In this document: positions 53,528-61,331 of the stretch, piece after piece
Layout: each line of letters begins with the position of its first letter
Position numbering within the stretch: the stretch's first letter is position 1
NCBI GenBank assembly: GCA_023430975.1
Contig: JAEYYB010000178.1
Span: forward strand, 1 to 64,000
From: Bacillota bacterium
GTDB lineage: Bacteria; Bacillota; Clostridia; Acetivibrionales; DSM-2933
Direction: 5' to 3'
DNA length: 64,000 bases
Notes under the pieces: model-generated
What the model was told of the DNA's origin: nothing
Databases searched by the model: none
The model's input: only the letters and a program-made list of their open reading frames with translations
Program-made: the position numbers and the translations under genes

Positions 53528-54652
53528 ATGAATGAGAATATAAAAAAAATTAAAGGACGGTTACTTGGAAATAACATAACAGTTACAGTTGTATTATTTC
53601 TTCTGGCGATAGCACCATTATTTCTTTCAGACTTTCGAACCAACCTTCTTGGAAAGTTTATTGCCTTTGCTGTTTTAGCTCTTGGAATTGATCTTATATG
53701 GGGCTATGCAGGCATACTTAGTTTAGGCCATGGTGTGTTTTTTGGACTTGGTGCATATTGTATGGCAATGTATTTAAAGCTGGAAGCCAGTGGAGGAGAG
53801 CTGCCTGACTTTATGTCCTGGAGCGGGCAGGAGACGCTGCCTTTGTTCTGGAAGCCATTTGCTCATGCACCTTTGGCAATCATTTTATCTGTTATGGTTC
53901 CTGTAATACTGGCCTTGGTAATAGGATATCTTACATTTAAGAACAGGATCAAAGGTGTGTACTTCTCCATACTGACCCAGGCACTTTCTATCATATTTGT
54001 CGTTTTGTTTGTAGGTCAGCAGGCATTTACAGGAGGTACAAACGGTATCACCAATTTTAAAACCATTTTCGGGTTTTCACTTTCTGATTCATATACAAAA
54101 GTCGGCCTTTATTATGTAGCATTAGCAGCCCTGGTGCTAACTTTTATATTCTGTAAATGGATTGTAAAAAGGCGTATTGGCAAAGTTCTGATTGCCATTA
54201 GGGATGGTGAAAACCGAGCGAGGTTTTCAGGATACAATCCTGCAACTTATAAAACTTTTGCGTATTGTATTTCTGCAGGTCTTGCAGGTTTGGCAGGAGC
54301 TCTGTTTGTTCCGCAAGTAGGCATTATATCTCCTGCTGAGATGGGTATTGTTCCATCTGTTGAAATGGTTATATGGGTTGCCATAGGTGGAAGGGGTACT
54401 TTGGTAGGTGCAATTATCGGGGCTATATTGGTAAATTCTCTTAAAAGTGCAGTTAGTGAAAGCTTTCCTGCTGCCTGGTCATATTTTATAGGTCTTATGT
54501 TTATCGCTGTAGTTATATTTATGCCTTATGGATTGATGGGAATATCAAAGCAAATAAAGAGAAGGATTGGAAAGATAAAAAATGCACGGAAGAACTCCCA
54601 GACTACTATAAATATGCTTGAAGGGTTAGGATGTGATGAAAATGTCGGATAA
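53528..54652 (+). CDS. urtC: Urea ABC transporter permease UrtC
   Basis: A 374-residue LivM-type permease with about nine membrane segments. Motifs: GYAGILSLGHGVFFGLGAYC (about 55-74), YFSILTQALSIIFVVLFVGQ, GGTNGIT, LIAIRDGENRARFSGYNP, and the long inter-helix loop with ELPDFMSW. It forms the membrane channel with UrtB. The last 17 bases overlap the start of the urtD gene, suggesting translational coupling. GGGGGTAA lies 8 bases before ATG. Confidence 0.94.
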   Translation: MNENIKKIKGRLLGNNITVTVVLFLLAIAPLFLSDFRTNLLGKFIAFAVLALGIDLIWGYAGILSLGHGVFFGLGAYCMAMYLKLEASGGELPDFMSWSGQETLPLFWKPFAHAPLAIILSVMVPVILALVIGYLTFKNRIKGVYFSILTQALSIIFVVLFVGQQAFTGGTNGITNFKTIFGFSLSDSYTKVGLYYVALAALVLTFIFCKWIVKRRIGKVLIAIRDGENRARFSGYNPATYKTFAYCISAGLAGLAGALFVPQVGIISPAEMGIVPSVEMVIWVAIGGRGTLVGAIIGAILVNSLKSAVSESFPAAWSYFIGLMFIAVVIFMPYGLMGISKQIKRRIGKIKNARKNSQTTINMLEGLGCDENVG

Positions 54653-55391
54653 TATTTTAGAAATCAGGAATTTGACGGTCAGCTTTGATGGATTCAAAGC
54701 GGTGAACGGACTTAATACTTCAGTAAAAAAAGGAGATATTCACTTTTTTATCGGACCTAATGGAGCTGGAAAAACTACTTTGCTTGATGCAATATGTGGA
54801 CGGGTCAGACCTGCAGAAGGCAGCATAATATTTAAGTCTTTTAGTGAGGTCACAAGGATGTCTGAGCATGAGATTGTAGAAATGGGAATTGGCAGGAAAT
54901 TTCAAGTTCCATCCGTTTTTAATGGGATTACAATTTATGAAAACATGGAACTTGCAGCAGTAAAAAAGAGATCCCTCTATTCCTCCCTTTTTACAAAATT
55001 AAATAAGGAGCAAATAGAGCGAATAGATGATGTGCTTGAAACTATTGGATTATATGAGAAAAGATACCGCACGCCTGCTGCCCTTTCCCATGGTGAAAAG
55101 CAATGGCTTGAAATAGGAATGCTTTTAGCACAGCAACCTGAGATAATGCTTTTGGATGAACCTGTTGCAGGTATGGGTAGAAAGGAAACTGAAAGAACAG
55201 GAAATCTTCTAAGAGAAATCTCAGAAAAATGCTCAATAATTGTTGTTGAGCATGATATGGAGTTTGTTAGAGAAAGTGCAGATAGGGTAACTGTGCTGCA
55301 TGAAGGCATGTTGCTGGATGAGGGTAATATGCAGGATGTCCAGAAAAATCCCAAGGTCATTGAAGTATATTTAGGGAGAGGGGGAGAATAA
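54636..55391 (+). CDS. urtD: Urea ABC transporter ATP-binding protein UrtD
   Basis: A 251-residue ABC ATPase of the LivG type: Walker A GPNGAGKTTLLD (about 41), Q-loop GRKFQVPSVF, signature LSHGEKQWLEIGMLLAQQPE and Walker B IMLLDEPVAGM, then the H-loop VVEHDMEFV. Several start codons are possible (54633 GTG, 54636 ATG, 54642 ATG); 54636 has AGGA about 5 bases upstream. It overlaps the end of urtC and is followed after 1 base by urtE. Confidence 0.94.
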   Translation: MKMSDNILEIRNLTVSFDGFKAVNGLNTSVKKGDIHFFIGPNGAGKTTLLDAICGRVRPAEGSIIFKSFSEVTRMSEHEIVEMGIGRKFQVPSVFNGITIYENMELAAVKKRSLYSSLFTKLNKEQIERIDDVLETIGLYEKRYRTPAALSHGEKQWLEIGMLLAQQPEIMLLDEPVAGMGRKETERTGNLLREISEKCSIIVVEHDMEFVRESADRVTVLHEGMLLDEGNMQDVQKNPKVIEVYLGRGGE

Positions 55392-55392
55392 C

Positions 55393-56088
55393 ATGCTTAA
55401 GGTAGATAGTCTTTGTGCTTACTACGGAGAAAGTATCATTTTGAAGGATGTGAGCCTCAGAGTTGAGCCTGGTAAGGTAGCATGTCTTTTGGGGAGAAAC
55501 GGAGTAGGAAAGTCTACTTTTCTAAAAAGTGTCATGGGGCTTGTAAAAACACCAAAAGGCAGCGTGTTGTTGGATAATGATGACATAACCAGATTACCAA
55601 CATACAATAGGGCAAGAAAGGGTATTGGCTATGTTCCTCAAGGAAGAGATATTTTTCCTCAATTAACGGTATATGAGAATCTTATATTAGGTTTGGAAAG
55701 AAACGGGTATAAAAAAGGAGTTCTAACAGAGGAAGCATTTGAGTTGTTTCCGGTTTTAAAGACGATGATGAAAAGAAAGGGAGGAGATTTGAGCGGAGGA
55801 CAGCAGCAGCAGTTGGCTATTGCCCGTGCTCTGGTGTCTGAGCCAAAGATCCTTCTTTTAGATGAGCCTACTGAAGGAATTCAGCCTTCCATAATTCAGG
55901 ATATAGGAAGGGTTATAAAAAAACTAAAAGAACGTGGAAATGTTACTATGCTTATTGTGGAGCAATATCTTGAATTTGTTATGGATGTAGCGGATTATTT
56001 TTATGTTATGGATAAAGGCAGTATAGTTTTGGATGGAAAAACAGAGGGAATAGATCCCCAAAAAATACAAGAAAAGATTGCAATTTAA
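55393..56088 (+). CDS. urtE: Urea ABC transporter ATP-binding protein UrtE
   Basis: A 231-residue LivF-type ABC ATPase: Walker A GRNGVGKSTFLKSVMGL (about 36), Q-loop VPQGRDIFPQLTVYENL, signature DLSGGQQQQLAIARALVSEP and Walker B ILLLDEPTEGIQPSII, H-loop VEQYLEF. It completes the importer with UrtD. The urease genes follow within 60 bases, so import and hydrolysis are on one transcript. Confidence 0.94.
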   Translation: MLKVDSLCAYYGESIILKDVSLRVEPGKVACLLGRNGVGKSTFLKSVMGLVKTPKGSVLLDNDDITRLPTYNRARKGIGYVPQGRDIFPQLTVYENLILGLERNGYKKGVLTEEAFELFPVLKTMMKRKGGDLSGGQQQQLAIARALVSEPKILLLDEPTEGIQPSIIQDIGRVIKKLKERGNVTMLIVEQYLEFVMDVADYFYVMDKGSIVLDGKTEGIDPQKIQEKIAI

Positions 56089-56145
56089 TAGTCAATTCTA
56101 TTAATCATTGAGTAATGCAATTATTATTTAGGAGGTTGATGAAGG

Positions 56146-56448
56146 ATGCATTTGACACCTAGGGAAACGGAAAAGCTCATGCTCCATTTTGCAGGCGATC
56201 TGGCCAGAAAACGCAAAGACAGAGGCCTTAAACTGAATTATCCTGAGGCTGTAGCACTTATCAGTTCTGAACTTATGGAAGCAGCCAGAGATGGAAAGGC
56301 GGTTACAGAGTTGATGCAGTATGGAGCAAAGATACTTTCAAAGGATGATGTGATGGATGGTGTTGATGCCATGATACATGAGATTCAAATAGAAGCCACA
56401 TTTCCCGATGGCACAAAGCTTGTCACCGTTCACAATCCCATACGATGA
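56146..56448 (+). CDS. ureA: Urease gamma subunit UreA
   Basis: A 100-residue structural subunit with the family start [33 protein letters not shown] and [18 protein letters not shown] lies 10 bases before the ATG. In most bacteria UreA, B and C form the (abc)3 urease core. Its stop overlaps the long frame of the next gene. Confidence 0.96.
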   Translation: MHLTPRETEKLMLHFAGDLARKRKDRGLKLNYPEAVALISSELMEAARDGKAVTELMQYGAKILSKDDVMDGVDAMIHEIQIEATFPDGTKLVTVHNPIR

Positions 56449-56462
56449 AGGAGGGCTTAGAA

Positions 56463-56834
56463 ATGATTCCGGGTGAATATTTTATTCAAAATGAGTTTAT
56501 TACTTTAAATGATGGAAGAAAGACCTTGTCTATCAAGGTCTCAAATACTGGAGATAGACCTGTTCAAGTTGGCTCACATTATCATTTCTTTGAAATTAAC
56601 TCATGGCTCCAGTTTGACAGAAAAAGTGCCTTTGGTATGAGGCTTGATATTCCTTCCGGCACAGCAGTCAGATTTGAACCGGGAGAGGAAAAGGAAGTTC
56701 AACTGGTTGAGATTGGCGGAACGAGGGAAGTCCATGGGCTTAATGATTTGACTGATGGATTGATTGATCAGGGAAAATCATTGAAAGATGTATTGAAAAA
56801 AGCAAAGGATCTTGGCTTTAAGGGGGTGGAATAA
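56463..56834 (+). CDS. ureB: Urease beta subunit UreB
   Basis: A 123-residue structural subunit: [48 protein letters not shown] and GLNDLTDG are diagnostic. The start is 56463 because GAAGGAGGG precedes it by 7 bases; the longer frame would overlap ureA. Stops one base before the UreC ribosome region. Confidence 0.96.
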   Translation: MIPGEYFIQNEFITLNDGRKTLSIKVSNTGDRPVQVGSHYHFFEINSWLQFDRKSAFGMRLDIPSGTAVRFEPGEEKEVQLVEIGGTREVHGLNDLTDGLIDQGKSLKDVLKKAKDLGFKGVE

Positions 56835-56835
56835 A

Positions 56836-58554
56836 GTGAGTATAAAAATAACAGGTAAGGATTATGCAGGTATGTATGGACCTACCAAGGGTGATAGGGT
56901 AAGGCTTGCTGATACTGATATCATAATAGAGATTGAAGAGGACTACACTGTTTATGGTGACGAATGTAAATTCGGAGGAGGCAAATCCATAAGGGATGGA
57001 ATGGGCCAATCGCCCTCTGCTGCGAGGGATGAGAAGGTTTTGGATTTGGTTATTACCAATGCAATAGTTATTGACTCATGGGGAATTGTTAAAGGAGACA
57101 TCGGAATCAGGGATGGTAAAATAGTAGGTATCGGGAAATCAGGAAACTCTGGTGTTATGAATGGTGTTTCACAGGATTTGGTAATTGGTGCCTCCACTGA
57201 AGTTATCGCTGGTGAGGGGCTTATTGTTACACCAGGAGGTATTGACACACATATACATTTTATATGTCCACAACAGATTGAAACTGCATTGTACAGCGGT
57301 ATAACCACTATGATAGGCGGAGGAACAGGACCTGCAGATGGAACCAATGCCACCACCTGCACACCGGGAAGATTTAACATCCAGAAGATGCTGGAAGCTG
57401 CAGAGGATTTTCCAATGAACCTGGGGTTTCTGGGAAAAGGAAATGCTTCCTTTGATAAGCCTTTGGCAGAACAGATAGAAGCCGGAGCAATGGGCTTAAA
57501 GCTCCATGAGGACTGGGGGACAACTCCAAAAGCGATAGATACCTGTTTAAAGGTGGCGGATCTTTTTGATGTTCAGGTGGCAATTCATACCGACACATTA
57601 AATGAGGCGGGCTTTGTTGAAGACACAATAAAGGCTATTGCAGGAAGGACGATTCATACCTACCATACTGAGGGAGCTGGAGGCGGCCATGCACCTGACA
57701 TAATTAAGATTGCAGCACTTACCAATGTGCTACCATCATCTACCAATCCTACGATGCCTTATACGATAAACACCTTGGATGAACACCTTGATATGCTGAT
57801 GGTATGCCACCACTTGGATAGTAAGGTAAAAGAGGATGTTGCATTTGCTGACTCAAGAATTAGACCGGAAACTATAGCGGCTGAGGATATTCTCCATGAT
57901 ATGGGAGTTTTCAGTATGATGAGTTCTGATTCCCAGGCTATGGGACGTGTAGGAGAGGTTATTATAAGGACGTGGCAGACTGCCCATAAAATGAAGCTTC
58001 AAAGAGGTGCTTTAAGAGGTGAGAAGATGGGTAATGACAACTTAAGAGCAAAAAGATATATTGCAAAGTATACCATAAATCCTGCTATAACTCATGGAAT
58101 ATCAAAGTATGTGGGCTCATTGGAAAAGGGGAAATTAGCGGATATGGTTCTATGGAAGCCTGCGATGTTTGGTGTGAAGCCGGAAATGATCATAAAGGGA
58201 GGATTTATTGCGTCAAGTAGAATGGGTGATGCCAATGCTTCTATTCCTACACCTCAGCCTGTGATATATAAAAATATGTTCGGTGCATTCGGCAAGGCAA
58301 AATATGGCACATGCATGACATTTGTTTCGAGGGCTTCAATGGAAAACGGTGCCATAGAAAGATTGAGTCTTCAAAAGACAGTTTTGCCTGTAACAGACTG
58401 TAGAAATATAACTAAAAAGGATATGATACATAATAATGCGACACCTGATATTTACGTGGACCCTGAAACCTATGATGTGACGGTTGATGGCGAGCTTATT
58501 ACATGTGAGCCCCTTGAGGTTTTGCCATTGGCCCAGCGATATTTTATGTTCTAG
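56836..58554 (+). CDS. ureC: Urease alpha (catalytic) subunit UreC
   Basis: A 572-residue catalytic subunit that hydrolyses urea to ammonia and carbamate. The nickel ligands are visible: HIH in [11 protein letters not shown] (about 133-140), the carbamylated Lys in GLKLHEDWG (about 220), and the histidines of [12 protein letters not shown] and [15 protein letters not shown]. The flap has VCHHLD (catalytic His). It starts at GTG 56836, 6 bases after GGGGGTGG; a longer in-frame start would overlap UreB. Intact and of normal length, so the enzyme should be active. Confidence 0.97.
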   Translation: MSIKITGKDYAGMYGPTKGDRVRLADTDIIIEIEEDYTVYGDECKFGGGKSIRDGMGQSPSAARDEKVLDLVITNAIVIDSWGIVKGDIGIRDGKIVGIGKSGNSGVMNGVSQDLVIGASTEVIAGEGLIVTPGGIDTHIHFICPQQIETALYSGITTMIGGGTGPADGTNATTCTPGRFNIQKMLEAAEDFPMNLGFLGKGNASFDKPLAEQIEAGAMGLKLHEDWGTTPKAIDTCLKVADLFDVQVAIHTDTLNEAGFVEDTIKAIAGRTIHTYHTEGAGGGHAPDIIKIAALTNVLPSSTNPTMPYTINTLDEHLDMLMVCHHLDSKVKEDVAFADSRIRPETIAAEDILHDMGVFSMMSSDSQAMGRVGEVIIRTWQTAHKMKLQRGALRGEKMGNDNLRAKRYIAKYTINPAITHGISKYVGSLEKGKLADMVLWKPAMFGVKPEMIIKGGFIASSRMGDANASIPTPQPVIYKNMFGAFGKAKYGTCMTFVSRASMENGAIERLSLQKTVLPVTDCRNITKKDMIHNNATPDIYVDPETYDVTVDGELITCEPLEVLPLAQRYFMF

Positions 58555-58656
58555 GTCTTGAAGTGCAAAAATGTTGGTTCTGTATAATTGGTTATTTCGT
58601 AGTACCGTTAATATTTTAGTGGATTAAAAATATATTCATAAAACAGGAGAAATAAA

Positions 58657-59118
58657 ATGATTATTGATAAGGTTCTTTATAATTTAGAAGACATGGACAG
58701 CAAAGAATTGGATGCTGATTTTATAGATGTAGAATGGTTTGAGGTTGAGAAGAAAGTGCTTCACAAGATTAGTTCAAATGGAATGGAAGTAGGAATAAGA
58801 AACAGCTGTGGAGAGGCTTTAAAGGAAGGTGATGTATTATGGCAGTTTGGCGATAGGGTGTTGGTTGTAAGAATTCCTTATTGTAATTGCATAGTAATGA
58901 GGCCTCAAAATATGTATGAAATGGGCAAAACATGCTATGAAATGGGGAACAGGCATGCACCTCTTTTTATAGAAGGAGATGAACTGCTGACTCCATATGA
59001 TGAGCCGTTGATGAATGCACTTATAAAATGCGGACTTTCTCCTTATAAAAAAAGCTGTAAACTAATAACGCCTTTGGGGGGACGTGCTCATGGACACTCG
59101 CATTCACATTCCCACTGA
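58657..59118 (+). CDS. ureE: Urease accessory protein UreE (nickel donor)
   Basis: A 153-residue metallochaperone with the UreE N domain and a C domain that includes RHAPLFIEGDELLTPYDEPL. The His-rich tail HGHSHSHSH binds Ni2+ for insertion into UreC. AGGAG lies before the ATG. The end overlaps the start of the next gene by 29 bases in a different frame, so the two are probably translationally coupled. Confidence 0.94.
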   Translation: MIIDKVLYNLEDMDSKELDADFIDVEWFEVEKKVLHKISSNGMEVGIRNSCGEALKEGDVLWQFGDRVLVVRIPYCNCIVMRPQNMYEMGKTCYEMGNRHAPLFIEGDELLTPYDEPLMNALIKCGLSPYKKSCKLITPLGGRAHGHSHSHSH

Positions 59119-59812
59119 GTATAAAAGAATACCTTTTTTTCATTTGTTACAGATTAGCGATCCATTATTTCCAATAGGAGGGTTTACTCAATCCTACGGT
59201 CTTGAAACCTATGTACAAAAGGGTATTATTTATGATTCGGTGTCTTCGAAAAGCTATCTTGAGAGCTATCTTTTAAACAGTTTTTTGTATAATGATCTAC
59301 TAACGGTTAAGCTGGCATGGGAGTATACCGAAAATGGAGCAATGGAAAAGGTTATAGAGCTTGATGAACTTTTTTCTGCATCTAAAGCACCAAGGGAGCT
59401 ACGGACAGCCAGTATGAAGCTTGGTAAAAGATTTCTTAAGATACTGGAAATTGCATTAGGTGAAAATAAGGCCTTTGACATGATGCTTGAAAGAGTTAAT
59501 AGAGGAGATATTGAAGGATGCTATCCTGTAATGTATGGATTTGTTACAAAGCTTCTTTCAATTGGGAAAGTTGAAGCACTTTCAGCAATATCATATGCTA
59601 CAGCCTCCGCAATAATAAATAACTGTGCAAAACTGGTTCCCATAAGCCAGAATGATGGACAAAAGATATTGTTCGGTGCACATGGTATCTTTCAAAAGCT
59701 TGTGGAGAAGGTGGAGGGGCTTTCGGAAGAATATTTGGGAAGCTGTTGTTTTGGTTTTGACTTAAGGTCAATGCAGCATGAGAGGCTTTACACCAGGTTA
59801 TATATATCTTAA
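59090..59812 (+). CDS. ureF: Urease accessory protein UreF
   Basis: A 240-residue helical protein. LLQISDPLFPIGGFTQSYGL and ETYVQKG (about 20-46) are the UreF signature; further, APRELRTASMKLGKRFL and ATASAIINNCAKLVPISQ. UreF acts with UreD and UreG as a complex that gates nickel loading. The start at 59090 follows GGGGGG by 8 bases within the UreE tail; a GTG two codons upstream is less likely. Confidence 0.93.
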   Translation: MDTRIHIPTEYKRIPFFHLLQISDPLFPIGGFTQSYGLETYVQKGIIYDSVSSKSYLESYLLNSFLYNDLLTVKLAWEYTENGAMEKVIELDELFSASKAPRELRTASMKLGKRFLKILEIALGENKAFDMMLERVNRGDIEGCYPVMYGFVTKLLSIGKVEALSAISYATASAIINNCAKLVPISQNDGQKILFGAHGIFQKLVEKVEGLSEEYLGSCCFGFDLRSMQHERLYTRLYIS

Positions 59813-59882
59813 GTTGAATGCACATGTGACTGGAGAATTATAGTAAATACGATAAGATAATCTTGTTCTAACGGAGGTTAAT

Positions 59883-60491
59883 ATGAATCATATAAAAATT
59901 GGGGTAGGTGGACCTGTTGGGTCAGGCAAAACTGCCATTATAGAGAGGGTGACAAGAGAGATGGCATCTTCTTATAGCATAGGTGTAGTAACCAATGATA
60001 TATACACAAGGGAAGATGCGGAGTTTTTAATAAAAAACAGTATACTGCCAAAGGAAAGAATCATTGGGGTTGAGACTGGTGGATGCCCGCATACAGCAAT
60101 TCGAGAGGATGCTTCCATGAATCTTGAGGCAGTAGAGGATCTTGTAAAAGAGTTTCCTGATATTCAAATTGTTTTTATTGAAAGCGGAGGGGATAATCTT
60201 TCAGCAACATTTAGTCCAGAATTGGCAGATGCAACAATTTATGTTATAGATGTAGCTGAAGGAGATAAGATTCCACGTAAAGGCGGTCCTGGAATAACTC
60301 GGTCGGATTTGCTGGTGATAAATAAGATTGATCTTGCACCTTATGTGGGAGCAAGCTTGGAGGTAATGGAGAGGGATTCTAAGAAAATGAGGGGCAACAA
60401 GCCGTTCATATTCACCAATCTCAATACCAATGAAGGTCTTGATAAGGTTATAGCTTGGATTAAAAAAAGTGTCCTTTTAGAAGGTGTTTAA
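59883..60491 (+). CDS. ureG: Urease accessory GTPase UreG
   Basis: A 202-residue SIMIBI-class GTPase: Walker [12 protein letters not shown] (about 8-18), metal site [17 protein letters not shown] (CPH), [17 protein letters not shown] and the specificity motif [10 protein letters not shown]. It hydrolyses GTP to drive nickel delivery to urease. GGAGG lies 6 bases before the ATG. UreD follows 2 bases downstream. Confidence 0.96.
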   Translation: MNHIKIGVGGPVGSGKTAIIERVTREMASSYSIGVVTNDIYTREDAEFLIKNSILPKERIIGVETGGCPHTAIREDASMNLEAVEDLVKEFPDIQIVFIESGGDNLSATFSPELADATIYVIDVAEGDKIPRKGGPGITRSDLLVINKIDLAPYVGASLEVMERDSKKMRGNKPFIFTNLNTNEGLDKVIAWIKKSVLLEGV

Positions 60492-60493
60492 GT

Positions 60494-61303
60494 ATGAAGA
60501 ATCAATTCGGGAAGGAGAGCCGCTTATTCATAAAATCCAAAGCTTTAAATGGAAAAACATATTTGGAGGACTCGTATTTCACAGCACCATTTAAAATTAC
60601 CAAACCATTCTATGAAAACAATTATGGGATGATGAGTATTATGGTTATGGCTGCATCGGCTGGAGTAATGGAAGGTGATGCCTACAAGATTGATATGGAA
60701 CTGGGGGTGGAATCCAAAGTCAGGTTGGAAAGCCAATCGTATCAAAAAATTCACCGAATGAAAGACGGGTATGCATATCAACACAACCGTTTTAACCTTG
60801 AAAAGGGATCATTTTTGGATTATTCACCCAGACCAACGATACCATTTAAGGACTCATGCTTTTGCTCAACCACTGAATGTAGAATGGCTGGAGGTTCAGC
60901 ATTTCTTTATTCAGAAATACTGGCAGGGGGTAGAGTAAAAAGCGGAGAAATATTTAAATTCAGGGAATACCGTAGCGGTATCCGTATTTATTATGGGAAT
61001 GAGCTCATATTTGTGGAAAATCAGTTTCTTTGTCCAATGGAACAAAATCTTGGAGGGATAGGTTTTTTTGAAGGATATACGCATTTGGGCTCCTTGGGAT
61101 TTTTCCATGATAAGGTGGATGATGATCTTATAGACGATATTTATGTAGAACTTGAAGCCATTGAGGATTTACAGTTTGGCATCAGTAAAACAAAGAAATA
61201 CGGATTAGTTGTCAGGATACTTGAAAATAGTAGTGATAAACTGGAGAATATACTAGGATGTGTCAAGAGCATCATATTAAGAAATGGCCGTTACTCAATG
61301 TAG
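60494..61303 (+). CDS. ureD: Urease accessory protein UreD (UreH)
   Basis: A 269-residue protein of the UreD family: GVMEGDAYKIDMELG, LESQSYQKIHRM, DYSPRPTIPFKDSCF and ILAGGRVKSGEIF are the characteristic segments. It binds apo-urease and, with UreF/G, completes the maturation complex. It is last in the locus, 2 bases after ureG, and overlaps the terminator. The accessory order E-F-G-D is usual in Firmicutes. Confidence 0.93.
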   Translation: MKNQFGKESRLFIKSKALNGKTYLEDSYFTAPFKITKPFYENNYGMMSIMVMAASAGVMEGDAYKIDMELGVESKVRLESQSYQKIHRMKDGYAYQHNRFNLEKGSFLDYSPRPTIPFKDSCFCSTTECRMAGGSAFLYSEILAGGRVKSGEIFKFREYRSGIRIYYGNELIFVENQFLCPMEQNLGGIGFFEGYTHLGSLGFFHDKVDDDLIDDIYVELEAIEDLQFGISKTKKYGLVVRILENSSDKLENILGCVKSIILRNGRYSM

Positions 61304-61316
61304 CAGCCATTTCTTT
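61281..61316 (+). terminator. Terminator at the end of the urease locus
   Basis: GAAATGGC (61281-61288) pairs with GCCATTTC (61306-61313), followed by TTT. It overlaps the ureD stop and may also serve the convergent surface-protein gene. Confidence 0.6.
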
Positions 61317-61331
61317 GTATAGTTTATATAC